Positions 1 through 8,220 of a stretch of 12,664 nt of DNA are shown here, one piece after another; position 1 is the stretch's first letter, and every line of letters begins with the position of its first letter. Origin of the DNA: Desulfobacula sp. (GTDB taxonomy: Bacteria; Desulfobacterota; Desulfobacteria; Desulfobacterales; Desulfobacteraceae); NCBI GenBank assembly GCA_029940245.1, contig JAOZRF010000036.1, forward strand, positions 1-12,664. Direction: 5' to 3'. A model generated the notes under the pieces. That model worked only from the letters and a program-made list of their open reading frames with translations. It ran no database searches and was not told the origin of the DNA. The position numbers were made by a program, and so were the translations under genes.

Positions 1-54
1 TGAACAGCGGTTGAACAATACAGAATTTCAAGAAAATTTGTGGTATAATTACTA

Positions 55-69
55 ACTCAACTTTCGGTC
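55..69 (+). repeat. ACTCAACTTTCGGTC repeat, left copy
   Basis: The 15 bases at 55-69 match the reverse complement of 10304-10318 exactly, and the match resumes with AAATC after a two-base insertion (72-76). The left half of the 10278-10318 inverted repeat shares the first 13 bases. Three occurrences of a 13-mer in 12.7 kb, all outside genes, mark it as a dispersed repeat unit and not chance. Its identity (insertion-sequence end, small palindromic element or protein-binding site) cannot be told from here. Confidence 0.6.
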
Positions 70-85
70 TTAAATCCTTGCAGAC

Positions 86-199
86 GGGGTCAGGCTTGTT
101 TTATTGTGTTTTTATCCATAAATCTATATCAAAAATTCAATAATGCAAGTCTGACCCCATACCTAAAGCCAACTATGCAAGCCTGACCCCACACCTAAA
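86..199. repeat. REP-like repeat cluster (three GGGGTCAGRCTTG units)
   Basis: GGGGTCAGGCTTG at 86-98 has its exact 13-base reverse complement at 178-190. A closely related unit sits at 146-158 (one base different). The two units at 143-167 and 175-199 form a direct repeat of 25 bases with two differences, spaced 32 bases start to start. Short dispersed GGGGTCAGxCTTGCATTATT-like units in bacterial genomes are often connected with REP-associated tyrosine (Y1/IS200-like) transposases. That link is from general knowledge and no such transposase lies in this window. The arrangement of inverted plus direct copies resembles a BIME-type cluster. Confidence 0.7.
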
Positions 200-204
200 C
201 GGGA

Positions 205-996
205 TTACTTTTTTGCTTTTATTTTAAATTTCTCCTGTCCTGTTTGAAAAAAACTGACTTTAAGCCATTCAAATCCAAACTGAAGCAGTTTGATATCATC
301 CGCTTTAATCTCTTCAATTGTTTCCTTTGGCAAATCATATCTTTCAAGAAAAGTACTGTTAAAAACAAATTTTTTAAATTTATCAATATTATAGCAGACC
401 ATAAAAAACATCTTTTTGCTCTCTTCGGAAAGTTTCATACTGGGAGGCAATGATTTTTTCCTGACAATCAAATCAAACCAGCCATCATTGACTTCATCAC
501 GAAGGTCAACACCCTGATCCTCTCTCCATTCGGCCACAGTCCATTCTTTATCTTCATCAAATCCAAAACAGTGGGCTTCTTTCACCGTAAAAAAAAACTC
601 ATCTTTTTCACCCTTCTCTCCGGAATAGCTTAAAGAGCCGACGCCTAGTGGATAGTATCGGCAGGTTGTAGGACGATCATCATATATGGCACACCCTTCC
701 TTGTCTTCAACAAAAGGACAGGATTTCCTTTCATCATCTAAAAGCTTAAGTATTACTACAGGAAGGTCTCCTTTCTCAAGGATCTGCGGATCAGTAAATA
801 CGGCAAGAAATTCCTCGGAGGTTAATGCAAGTTTCTTGCGCATGGTTAAAATATCGTATGGGGTGAGCATAATATTTATCCCCCGGCAGCAGTCTGTAAA
901 ACATTTAACGCCTTTATGGCAATCAAATTTAAATTTGCTCCTCAGGCTGAGCTGCTCCGGCGGTATTTCAGATTTTTTTTGGGTTATATCAGTCAT
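205..996 (-). CDS. YkgJ-type cysteine-cluster protein (putative Zn/Fe-binding)
   Basis: A 263-residue cytoplasmic protein without signal peptide or membrane segment. The N-terminal region carries C26, C32, C36 and C37 (pattern CxxxxxCxxxCC), followed by C93, C102 and C112 in CPF...GC...TTCRYYPLG. This is the signature of the YkgJ/UPF0153 family, thought to bind zinc or an iron-sulfur cluster; the biochemical role is unknown. C143 is an extra candidate ligand. The C-terminal ~110 residues lack recognisable motifs. The start is set at the ATG at 996: AGGAAG lies six bases upstream, and the promoter at 1042-1070 would start transcription near 1035. An in-frame ATG at 1029 would add 11 residues but has no ribosome binding site and almost no leader. 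The gene is divergent from galU, and nothing nearby suggests a partner. Confidence 0.85.
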   Translation of the reverse strand: MTDITQKKSEIPPEQLSLRSKFKFDCHKGVKCFTDCCRGINIMLTPYDILTMRKKLALTSEEFLAVFTDPQILEKGDLPVVILKLLDDERKSCPFVEDKEGCAIYDDRPTTCRYYPLGVGSLSYSGEKGEKDEFFFTVKEAHCFGFDEDKEWTVAEWREDQGVDLRDEVNDGWFDLIVRKKSLPPSMKLSEESKKMFFMVCYNIDKFKKFVFNSTFLERYDLPKETIEEIKADDIKLLQFGFEWLKVSFFQTGQEKFKIKAKK

Positions 997-1041
997 CAAA
1001 ACTTCCTTAGCTAAAGTTATTATGGTCATTTAAATTTGTGG

Positions 1042-1070
1042 AGCATACGAAAAAGGTTCAATAATGTCAA
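1042..1070 (-). promoter_or_regulatory. Putative sigma70 promoter of the cysteine-cluster gene
   Basis: On the minus strand TTGACA (1070-1065) is followed after 17 bases by TATGCT (1047-1042), giving a consensus -35 and a four-of-six -10. The predicted transcript would start near 1035, about 39 bases before the ATG at 996. It is placed correctly in the divergent gap and supports the downstream start codon. Confidence 0.5.
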
Positions 1071-1111
1071 TCAATTACCAATTCAAAATTTATTTTTTAT
1101 TTCAAATATTC

Positions 1112-1162
1112 CAAGCGCTTGAATAAAATAAATTTGACATCTGATTTATTTCTAAATACATA
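1112..1162 (+). promoter_or_regulatory. Putative galU promoter with adjacent palindrome
   Basis: A consensus TTGACA (1134-1139) is followed, 17 bases on, by the weak -10 candidate TACATA (1157-1162), about 80 bases upstream of galU. Just upstream is the perfect 10-base palindrome CAAGCGCTTG (1112-1121), flanked by TATTC and GAATA arms in inverted order. It could be a binding site for a dimeric regulator shared with the divergent gene, but a 10-base palindrome may also be chance. The weak -10 keeps confidence low. Confidence 0.33.
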
Positions 1163-1241
1163 ACAAGGGAAGACAATTTTAAATGCCATATAATAATATA
1201 ATGGGGTTGATTTAAAATTCGGTCCCTTCAAAGGAGTTTCC

Positions 1242-2114
1242 ATGAAAATCAGAAAAGCTGTTTTCCCTGTAGCCGGACTCGGCACAAGATTTATACCCGC
1301 CACCAAAGCCATGGCAAAAGAAATGCTCCCCGTTGTTGACAAGCCCATCATCCAATATGCTGTTGAGGAAGCTTTTGCTGCCGGTATCGAGCAGATTATT
1401 TTTGTTACAGGTCGCGGGAAAAAAGCTTTGGAAGATCATTTTGACAAAAGTTTTGAAATTGAACACGCGCTGAAAGAAAAGGAAAAAGAAGATCTTTTAA
1501 AGCAGATCCAGGAGCTTGTACCCAGAACCGGAACCATTGTATATACCCGTCAACATGAACCTTTAGGCTTAGGTCATGCCATCTGGTGCGCCAGGGATAT
1601 TGTCGGGGATGAACCTTTTGCCGTTCTTTTAGCGGACGACCTTATCCAGACAGACAAACCCGTCCTTTCTGAGATGGTCAATAAATTTGACCGGTTAAGA
1701 GCCTCCATCGTTGCTGTTATGGAAGTTGAAAAATCACAGACAGATAAATATGGTATCCTTAATGCCCAGATGGTGGAAGAGGATATTGTTAAAATCAATG
1801 ATATGGTGGAAAAACCAAAGCCTGACGAGGCTCCATCAAATCTTGCCATTATCGGCCGTTATATTCTGACTCCTAAGATTTTTGATATTTTAGGGAAAAA
1901 GGAAAAAGGGGCCAATAACGAAATCCAGCTCACCGATGCCATGAAATCCCTTCTCAAAGAGCAGCCGATCTATGGATATAAATTCAATGGACAACGGTTT
2001 GACTGTGGAGACAAGGTAGGATTTCAGATGGCCAACCTGGCTTTTGCCCTTGAAAGGCCGGAGATGAGAGACAGGTTGATAAAATTCATCAAAGAGATTC
2101 AGAAAGACTTTTAG
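1242..2114 (+). CDS. galU: UTP-glucose-1-phosphate uridylyltransferase
   Basis: GalU makes UDP-glucose and pyrophosphate from UTP and glucose 1-phosphate in the cytoplasm, feeding lipopolysaccharide, exopolysaccharide and other glycosylation routes. The 290-residue length is typical. The nucleotidyltransferase signature GLGTRFIPATKAMAKEMLP starts near residue 13, followed by the usual DKPIIQYAVEEA. Further conserved stretches are EPLGLGHAIWCA (~107), the metal/nucleotide segment LLADDL (~130), VEKP (~190), the GRYIL segment and the final FDCGDKVG region. AAGGAG at 1231-1236 stands five bases before the ATG, so the start is firm. The gene stands alone on its strand; its stop lies only six bases from the stop of the convergent transglycosylase gene, with no clear intrinsic terminator between them. 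The family also contains RfbA/glucose-1-phosphate thymidylyltransferases, but the DKYGIL and FDCGDK segments favour GalU. Confidence 0.95.
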   Translation: MKIRKAVFPVAGLGTRFIPATKAMAKEMLPVVDKPIIQYAVEEAFAAGIEQIIFVTGRGKKALEDHFDKSFEIEHALKEKEKEDLLKQIQELVPRTGTIVYTRQHEPLGLGHAIWCARDIVGDEPFAVLLADDLIQTDKPVLSEMVNKFDRLRASIVAVMEVEKSQTDKYGILNAQMVEEDIVKINDMVEKPKPDEAPSNLAIIGRYILTPKIFDILGKKEKGANNEIQLTDAMKSLLKEQPIYGYKFNGQRFDCGDKVGFQMANLAFALERPEMRDRLIKFIKEIQKDF

Positions 2115-2120
2115 AAATAA

Positions 2121-2696
2121 TTAAGAATTTTTATACCGGCTGTATGTTTTCATTACTTCTTTAACATAATTTTGAGTTTCTTTGTATGGTGGAATCTTTT
2201 TATACTTATCCACTGCCTCGGGTCCTGCATTGTAGGCTGCAAGGACCAGGTGCAGTTTATCTTCATACCGCTTTAAAAGCTGCTGAAGATAAAAAGTCCC
2301 AGCCATGATATTCTGATAAGGGTTAAAAGGGTCTTTCACAGCAAGGGACTTAAAATTGTCCGGCATAATCTGCATGAGCCCTTTTGCACCTTTTTTTGAT
2401 ACGGCTTCCGGATTAAAATCTGATTCCACTTTTATCACGGCTTTAATCAAAGAAAACTCCACTCCATACTTTTTGTGTGCTTTCATGATCATATCATCAT
2501 ATTTTTTAGTGCTGATCCTGGAAAAAGATTTTTTAAGTTTTTCTTTGATGTATAATTTGTATTTTGATGACGTAGGCACATTGGTAAAATGTACTACACC
2601 AAGGGTGTCAATATACATATAAATATCGGCAAAGGCCCTTTCCACGCCTGAAATACTAAACACTATCAATAGAACAATGCCGATTCTGTTTAACAT
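2121..2696 (-). CDS. Small lytic transglycosylase with N-terminal DUF4124
   Basis: A 191-residue exported protein. Residues 1-23 form a signal peptide ending near AFA|D. Residues ~24-50 (DIYMYIDTLGVVHFTNVP) fit the DUF4124 module common in proteobacterial envelope proteins. Residues ~75-185 are a Slt/MltC-like (GH23) lysozyme-fold domain: catalytic Glu91 in VESDFNP, GAKGLMQIMP at 103-112, and AAYNAGP at 153-159. Such enzymes cleave the MurNAc-GlcNAc bond of peptidoglycan to give 1,6-anhydro products in the periplasm. No lipobox cysteine is present, so the signal peptide predicts a soluble periplasmic or secreted enzyme. The Shine-Dalgarno sequence is poor, but the start is kept because later ATGs would lose the signal peptide. 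It begins 48 bases after the helicase fusion gene and is probably co-transcribed with it, although a functional link is not evident. Confidence 0.9.
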   Translation of the reverse strand: MLNRIGIVLLIVFSISGVERAFADIYMYIDTLGVVHFTNVPTSSKYKLYIKEKLKKSFSRISTKKYDDMIMKAHKKYGVEFSLIKAVIKVESDFNPEAVSKKGAKGLMQIMPDNFKSLAVKDPFNPYQNIMAGTFYLQQLLKRYEDKLHLVLAAYNAGPEAVDKYKKIPPYKETQNYVKEVMKTYSRYKNS

Positions 2697-2744
2697 TTTT
2701 GTGTCTTTTTTATCCTGTCTCTGTATTTCTTCAGAATAAATTTC

Positions 2745-5700
2745 TTAAAATAATTCCAATTGCGTTTCTTTTTTATTTGCTGACAAGAAGACAGGGCTTT
2801 TCTCAACCTGTGTCAATCTTTTTTCAATATCATCAATAAAAAAAGATCGCTGTCTTTTAAGACTTTTGCCATATATGGTTCTTTTTCTTGCATAAGTCAA
2901 ACAAAGAATATCCATGGCCCTTGTCATGGCAACATAAAACAGACGACGTTCTTCTTCAAGATCATCAATATTTTCACCATCCCTTGCAAAGGGGACAAGC
3001 CCTTGTTCGCATCCTGCAACAAATACAACAGGGAATTCAAGCCCTTTTGCCGCATGCATGGTCATCAAAGATACTTTTTCCATATTAAAGCCTATTGCAT
3101 CTGCATCCAGGTTTAAGGCGATCCCATCCAGAAATCCCTTTAAATTGTTGTAAAGCCGGGCAATAGATAATAATTTTTCAAAAGCCTGACTAGTTTTATC
3201 ATTGGCTTCAATGATATCTTTCAGGCCTGTTTTACTACAAAAAATTCTTATAGCGGTTTCATTATCACAATCTTTGATCTCCTCGCCAAGAGCCTTTAGC
3301 TTTTCCACAATAGTACTGATCTTTATTTTTAACGCTTTTTGAAATCCACTGATATCTGCCCGGCCAAAGGATTCCATGGTATCCTGATTCAAGGCAGATG
3401 ATTTTTTATAAAATTTATAAAAATTTTCCTTTTCTTTTTTACCCAGGTCTGCACCAAAATATTGAAACATATTCTCAATATCAAGAAAGCTTTCACTTTT
3501 TGTCATAATCCTGCAAAGACTTATCAATTGACAAATACCATTTATTTCAAACAGGCTTTTTTTATCTGCTGTCTGGAAAGGAATACCCTGTTTTTCAAAA
3601 ACATTGATAAACGTCTCGTACTGTTTTCTGGTTCGGCAAAGGATGGCAAAATCTGCAAAGGAATACTCTTTTTGATTATCCATATCCACCTTGCCCGCGT
3701 CCATTGAAAAAAAAGAAATCCCGCCCACAAGGGCTTCAATCATCTTACCAATGGCCACGACCTCAGACTGTTCGCCGGCTGTCTCTTTGATAATGAGTTT
3801 TTTTGTCGTTTCCACATCTGAAAAAATCTTTAATTTATCATCCTTGTCCAACGACTTATTGATCATTTGAAAAGATGCATCTAAAATGGTCTGGGTGGAC
3901 CTGTAATTTTTTGTTAATACAATCTTTTCACATCCTAAAAAATCATCTGCAAACCTATTAAAATATTTATTGTCCGATCCCCTGAACCCATAAATTGACT
4001 GATCCGGATCACCAATCACCACAATGTGATTGCCTTGTGAAATCATCTTTGTAAGCTCATACTGGCCAAAATTCAAATCCTGGTACTCATCAATGAAAAT
4101 ATATCGATATTTTTTCCTGACACTTGAGAGGATCTCTTCTTCTTTGACTAACATTTCGACTGTCATTAAAATCAGATCTTCAAAGTCTGCCACATTCTGC
4201 TCCTGGCAAAGGTTCTGAAAGGTTTTATAAATCTTTTTAAAAGCGCCTGAATCAACATCGGTTATCAGATGTTTAAGATCATCATCAGGACCCAGTAAAT
4301 TCTGTTTGCAAAGGCAGATCAATTGATCAATTTTATTTATCATCCCCTTTTTAACATCTTCACCAATGGCTTCCCTGATCAAGAAAATCCTCAACAAGTC
4401 ATCACAAATGGCAGCATTAAAACCCTTATATTCTTTTAAAAGTTTAAGACAAAAGGAATGGAAGGTTGCTGCCGGAACAGGGGATTTTGTTTCAGGCACA
4501 TATTGGTCTATTCTTTGTTCCAGTTGTCTTGCCGCCTTGTTGGTAAAGGTCAGGGCAAGGATATTGCCTGAATCAATATTTTTCTCTGATACAAGATAGG
4601 CAATCTTTGCGGTTAAGGTCCGGGTCTTGCCTGTACCGGGGCCGGCCTGAATCACCATAGCCCGGGCAGATGATTCAACAGCTTTTTTCTGCCCGGGATT
4701 CAACCCTTCTAAAAGGCCTTTGGGTTTAACTGGCAATTCTATATTTTGCTTTTTTTTGACGTTCTTTTTTTGAATATTCTGTTTTGCAACAAGTTTTTTT
4801 GCCCTTGGTTTGGCACCTTGGGCAGGAAGGTCAAATAAAAGATTTTTTTCTCCTCTTAATCTTTCTTTTTCCTGGTTTGAAAAAAGATTTACTTTTCCAA
4901 ATTCACCGTCATATCCCGGATCAATATTGATATCCCCGGTCCGCATCTTCATGATGGCTTCTGCCAGCAGCGGTACATTGGCAGTGTCGATTTCCCCGGC
5001 AGATTTATCCAAAAGAATTCCCAGCTCCGGCCCCAGACTTTTAATGGCTTTGTTATAGTAAGCGGCAACTTTTTTGGTCTTTGGGCCTACCTCAAAAATT
5101 TCCGAAATGATGTCTGCAAGGGGAACAATGCTTTTGAAGCCGTGCCGATTTTCAGGCACATACCCTTCCGGTCTTGTGGCAAGCTCCTGGACCCTGTTTA
5201 ATACCCCATAGGTCACTTTTCTGCCGCATACAGGGCAAATGCCGTCAATCTGGGCTGTGGCGGCAGGATTCAGGCAGATATTACATTTTCTATGACCATC
5301 ATAATGGTATTTGCCCTGATGGGGGTACATGTCCAGTGTACCCTTATATTTTTCAAGATCATTTTTTTCAAGGGCCTGGCGGATATGAAAAAAACTTAAG
5401 TCCGTATTAAAGACAGAGGCATTGCGCCCCAGATACCCGGGTGAATGGGCATCGGAATTAGACATCAGCCGGACATTATCCAAATTCTCAATTCGCCAGT
5501 TCATGGGGGGATCGGAAGACAATCCAGTTTCAACGGCAAAGATATGTGACTTTAATGAACCAAAACACTCTTCAATGGAATCAAATCCTGATTTTGAGCC
5601 AAACATTGAAAACCAGGGTGTCCAGATATGGGCCGGCACAAAAAAACCTTCATCATTTACATCCAGCATAATCTTAAGCAGATCTGCCGCATCCAGGCCA

Positions 5701-6119
5701 AGTATTGGACGGCCATCGGATTTAATATTTCCAATGGCATCCAGTCTGGCATTAAATTTTTTCACACTGACAATATCAGGGAAATAGACCAGATTATGAT
5801 TTTTTCTCACCCGGCCATCTTTTTTGTAGATATTGCTGATTTCGCTTTGCAGGATAAATCGAACAGGGTTTCTGCAATTTTCCGGAATGGTTTTATCGAT
5901 ATCTTCTGCAATCTCTTTTTTCAGGGAAAACAATCCTGGTTCTGTTTCTTCAAGCTTGGATTCTATTTCACTGATCCAGGCAGGATAGGTAAAGTCCCCT
6001 GTCCCAATAAGGGTTATCCCTTTAATTTGCGCTGTATAGTAAAGATTTTCAAAATCAAGATTCCTGGCTGTAGCCCTTGAATATTTGGAATGAATATGAA
6101 GATCAGCAATAAATTCCAT
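2745..6119 (-). CDS. PHP domain-zinc ribbon-UvrD/Rep helicase fusion
   Basis: An 1124-residue cytoplasmic fusion. The N-terminal ~270 residues form a PHP phosphoesterase-type domain, with metal ligands suggested by DLHIHS (H8, H10), GTGD (D42), PAHIWTPW and SDAH (D223, H225). A Cys4 zinc ribbon follows (C279/C282 and C295/C298), then a conserved helical stretch to ~430 and a lysine-rich linker. The rest is a superfamily 1A helicase: Walker A GPGTGKT 493-499, motif Ia LTFTNKAA, DEYQD 677-681, GDPDQS 703-708, NYRS 738-741, TMHAAKG 1020-1026, and VAMTRA 1063-1068. The protein ends in QLELF. The N-terminal half resembles stand-alone PHP/zinc-ribbon proteins (TIGR00375-like). Likely role: ATP-driven 3'-5' unwinding in repair or replication restart, with the PHP part acting as a nuclease or phosphatase, or being regulatory; this is inference. 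The start has a weak ribosome binding site but gives the family-typical PHP N-terminus. Confidence 0.92.
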   Translation of the reverse strand: MEFIADLHIHSKYSRATARNLDFENLYYTAQIKGITLIGTGDFTYPAWISEIESKLEETEPGLFSLKKEIAEDIDKTIPENCRNPVRFILQSEISNIYKKDGRVRKNHNLVYFPDIVSVKKFNARLDAIGNIKSDGRPILGLDAADLLKIMLDVNDEGFFVPAHIWTPWFSMFGSKSGFDSIEECFGSLKSHIFAVETGLSSDPPMNWRIENLDNVRLMSNSDAHSPGYLGRNASVFNTDLSFFHIRQALEKNDLEKYKGTLDMYPHQGKYHYDGHRKCNICLNPAATAQIDGICPVCGRKVTYGVLNRVQELATRPEGYVPENRHGFKSIVPLADIISEIFEVGPKTKKVAAYYNKAIKSLGPELGILLDKSAGEIDTANVPLLAEAIMKMRTGDINIDPGYDGEFGKVNLFSNQEKERLRGEKNLLFDLPAQGAKPRAKKLVAKQNIQKKNVKKKQNIELPVKPKGLLEGLNPGQKKAVESSARAMVIQAGPGTGKTRTLTAKIAYLVSEKNIDSGNILALTFTNKAARQLEQRIDQYVPETKSPVPAATFHSFCLKLLKEYKGFNAAICDDLLRIFLIREAIGEDVKKGMINKIDQLICLCKQNLLGPDDDLKHLITDVDSGAFKKIYKTFQNLCQEQNVADFEDLILMTVEMLVKEEEILSSVRKKYRYIFIDEYQDLNFGQYELTKMISQGNHIVVIGDPDQSIYGFRGSDNKYFNRFADDFLGCEKIVLTKNYRSTQTILDASFQMINKSLDKDDKLKIFSDVETTKKLIIKETAGEQSEVVAIGKMIEALVGGISFFSMDAGKVDMDNQKEYSFADFAILCRTRKQYETFINVFEKQGIPFQTADKKSLFEINGICQLISLCRIMTKSESFLDIENMFQYFGADLGKKEKENFYKFYKKSSALNQDTMESFGRADISGFQKALKIKISTIVEKLKALGEEIKDCDNETAIRIFCSKTGLKDIIEANDKTSQAFEKLLSIARLYNNLKGFLDGIALNLDADAIGFNMEKVSLMTMHAAKGLEFPVVFVAGCEQGLVPFARDGENIDDLEEERRLFYVAMTRAMDILCLTYARKRTIYGKSLKRQRSFFIDDIEKRLTQVEKSPVFLSANKKETQLELF

Positions 6120-6209
6120 AAATTTTTCCGATTCAAATTTTATATTTTCTTACCGGTACAATAATTTACATGATTTGCGCTTAATTAAAAGGAGGTTTCC
6201 GGTATAGGC

Positions 6210-6518
6210 CTAATCATAACCGTAAACCTTGTAAACAGTTGATGTTCCCAGCAGGGCATCGACCCTGCCTTCCAGTTCAGCCCGTTCATTGTTGCGAAAC
6301 CACCAGTCCCAGGCTTCAAGCGTTTTCCATGTGCTGATCACAAGATACTCATTGCGATCATCCACATTTCTAAGGGTCTCCCCGGAAATATAGCCTGGCT
6401 GGCGATCCGCCAAGGCCCGGAGTTCAATGAGCATTTCAGACAACGTCGGCAGCAGGGCTACGTCCATACCACCGGGGAGCTTAGGGATTTTTCTGGTCAT
6501 CAGTACACGAATGGTCAT
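6210..6518 (-). CDS. ABM-domain (antibiotic biosynthesis monooxygenase-like) protein
   Basis: A 102-residue soluble protein covering one ABM ferredoxin-like alpha+beta domain: an N-terminal strand (TIRVLMTRKI), helix PTLSEMLIELRALADRQPGYISGETLR, strand EYLVISTWKTLEAWDWWFRNNERAELEGRV, and a final strand STVYKVYGY. Members usually act as dimers. Some are cofactor-free monooxygenases or heme-degrading enzymes, but many are uncharacterised, so the name does not fix a reaction. A strong GAGGAGGAAGAG stretch directly before the ATG sets the start. It is the last gene of the oad-type unit, with its start 34 bases after the oadB stop, and is likely co-transcribed. In an anaerobe an oxygen-using role looks doubtful, and a link to the decarboxylase is only positional. 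Confidence 0.82.
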   Translation of the reverse strand: MTIRVLMTRKIPKLPGGMDVALLPTLSEMLIELRALADRQPGYISGETLRNVDDRNEYLVISTWKTLEAWDWWFRNNERAELEGRVDALLGTSTVYKVYGYD

Positions 6519-6552
6519 CTCTTCCTCCTCATATAATTAAAAATATTTACTA

Positions 6553-7854
6553 TTACATAGCAAGACTCTTTAATGTCAATAATACGCCTGCAGCAACGGC
6601 AGAACCAATAACACCGGCCACATTGGGACCCATGGCATGCATGAGCAAAATGTTCTGCGGGTCCGCTTCCATGCCTACTTTCTGACTCACCCGGGCAGCC
6701 ATGGGAACGGCAGATACACCTGCCGAGCCAATCAAGGGATTTATTTTTGTCTCAAAAAACAGATTCATCAGTTTTGCCATGAGAATACCTGACGCGGTTC
6801 CAATGGAAAACGCAATAACACCCAGAAAAAGGATGCCCAATGTCGAGATATTTAAAAATTGATGGGCAGACAGCTGGGCTCCAACACCCAGGCCCAGAAG
6901 AATGGTTACAATATTAATCAACGCATTTTGTGCGGTTTTAGACAACCGGTCCACCACTTTGCATTCCCGCATCAGGTTTCCGAACATGAAAAAACCGATA
7001 AGGGGTGCGGCTGAAGGCAAAAGCAAAACACAGAGACCTAAAACAATGAGCGGAAATATTATTTTTTCAACTTTTCCCACATGCCTCATCTGTTTCATAT
7101 GAATCTTACGCTCATCCAAGGTGGTCAGTGCCCGCATGATGGGTGGCTGGATCAGTGGCACCAGCGCCATGTAGGAGTAAGCTGCCACGGCAATGGGACC
7201 TAAAAGATGCGGCGCTAACCGACTTGCCAGGAATATGGCAGTAGGACCGTCCGCTCCTCCGATGATACCGATGGATGCGGCATCGAACAGATCAAAATGG
7301 ATGCCGGGGACGATTTCAGACAGGACCAGCGCCCCGACAAGGGTTGTAAAAATTCCAAATTGAGCTGCTGCCCCGAGAATCAGTGTTTTGGGGTTGGCGA
7401 TCAGCGGACCGAAATCCGTCATCGCCCCAATACCCATAAAAATCAGAAGGGGAAAAACACCGGTTTTGATTCCAACTGTATAGATATAGTACAGCACGCC
7501 TCCTGGATCAGACATACCAGCCATGGGTATATTGGTCAGGATGGCACCAAACCCGATGGGAACCAGGAGAAGCGGCTCAAAATTCTTGCCGATGGCAAGG
7601 TATAACAACAAAATTCCAATGCCGACCATAAAGAATTGTCCGATTCCTTTAAAATCATTTCCTGTGCCAGGGGAAAAAAAGCTGAACAGGCCGGTTGATT
7701 CTCCGAAATTGATGATCATGTCGGTAATGGGTGGAAGCAGGGTGTACCCCTGGCTGACGGGCTGGGGCAAAGTACCTGCCTGAACAGCAGACATCATTGA
7801 AAACAGCAGCACAATAAAACAGCCGATGATAATGAACGGTTTTCTCATACACAT
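6553..7854 (-). CDS. oadB: Na+-pumping decarboxylase beta subunit (OadB family)
   Basis: A 433-residue polytopic membrane protein of the OadB/MmdB/GcdB family. In these complexes the beta subunit decarboxylates carboxybiotin on the carrier subunit and exports Na+. Visible marks are an N-terminal hydrophobic segment (residues ~7-25, possibly a cleaved signal ending SAVQA), the LGAAAQFG segment, and [21 protein letters not shown] with D202 in the place of the Asp shown to be essential for Na+ transport in the Klebsiella pump. Further on are the cytoplasmic [15 protein letters not shown] loop and the C-terminal [39 protein letters not shown]. The first ATG (7854) has AAAGGA seven bases upstream; an ATG two codons later is possible but too distant. 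It follows the carboxyltransferase gene by 24 bases. The family spans several substrates because the beta subunit sees only carboxybiotin, so substrate is not set by this gene. Confidence 0.93.
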   Translation of the reverse strand: MCMRKPFIIIGCFIVLLFSMMSAVQAGTLPQPVSQGYTLLPPITDMIINFGESTGLFSFFSPGTGNDFKGIGQFFMVGIGILLLYLAIGKNFEPLLLVPIGFGAILTNIPMAGMSDPGGVLYYIYTVGIKTGVFPLLIFMGIGAMTDFGPLIANPKTLILGAAAQFGIFTTLVGALVLSEIVPGIHFDLFDAASIGIIGGADGPTAIFLASRLAPHLLGPIAVAAYSYMALVPLIQPPIMRALTTLDERKIHMKQMRHVGKVEKIIFPLIVLGLCVLLLPSAAPLIGFFMFGNLMRECKVVDRLSKTAQNALINIVTILLGLGVGAQLSAHQFLNISTLGILFLGVIAFSIGTASGILMAKLMNLFFETKINPLIGSAGVSAVPMAARVSQKVGMEADPQNILLMHAMGPNVAGVIGSAVAAGVLLTLKSLAM

Positions 7855-7878
7855 GATAAAATCCTTTGGGTCTTGCAG

Positions 7879-8220
7879 TTATTCATTAAGGGTCAGGAGA
7901 ACCTGTCCTAACTGCACTGTCTGCCCCTTAGCCACTTCTATTGAGTTGATGATACCATTACTGGGCGAAATCACCGGAGTTTCCATTTTCATGGCTTCCA
8001 GGATCACCAGGGTTTCTCCTGCTCTCACCGGATCCCCAACAGCAAACGGGATTTCATACACATTTCCCGGCAGTTGAGCTTTAATCTCCAGGGCTGTGTT
8101 CTCTATCGGAGTTGCCTCCTGCTCGGCTGAAGGCGAACTGATACCTGCAATCTCTCCGCTTTCATCTTCTACAATTACGTCATAACTTTTTCCATCAACT
8201 GTCACTTTATATTTACTCAT
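7879..8220 (-). other. Possible internally initiated free biotin carrier (113 aa)
   Basis: Inside the fused gene the ATG at 8220 (Met490) is preceded by AAGGAG (8234-8229) with an eight-base spacer, a better ribosome binding site than that of the full-length gene. The product would begin MSKYKVTVDGKSYDV, which looks like the natural N-terminus of separate small biotin carrier subunits, then a short Ser/Pro/Glu-rich linker and the EAMKMET biotinyl domain ending LLTLNE. Either a separate carrier gene became fused in frame to the carboxyltransferase, or both the fusion and a free carrier are made. This is inference from sequence; no product is proven. Confidence 0.45.

Larger units (their letters stand above)
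1..204. other. Intergenic repeat patch, no gene seen
   Basis: No convincing coding region is visible here. The stretch lies downstream of the cysteine-cluster gene that ends at 205 on the minus strand. It holds an extended -10-like TGGTATAAT at 41-49 (plus strand, no clear -35), a single ACTCAACTTTCGGTC repeat at 55-69, and three copies of a GGGGTCAGGCTTG-type unit (one inverted relative to the other two) between 86 and 199. The inverted copies could form a large stem in RNA and might end transcription of the gene at 205-996, but there is no T-run typical of an intrinsic terminator. Confidence 0.7.

Noticed and set aside
997..1029. ATG at 1029 as the start of the cysteine-cluster protein
   Set aside because: No ribosome binding site, and the best promoter would leave almost no leader; the ATG at 996 has AGGAAG in place.
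5422..6080. Plus-strand open frames antisense to the PHP domain
   Set aside because: Composition reflects the opposite strand of a conserved gene; no ribosome binding sites or motifs.
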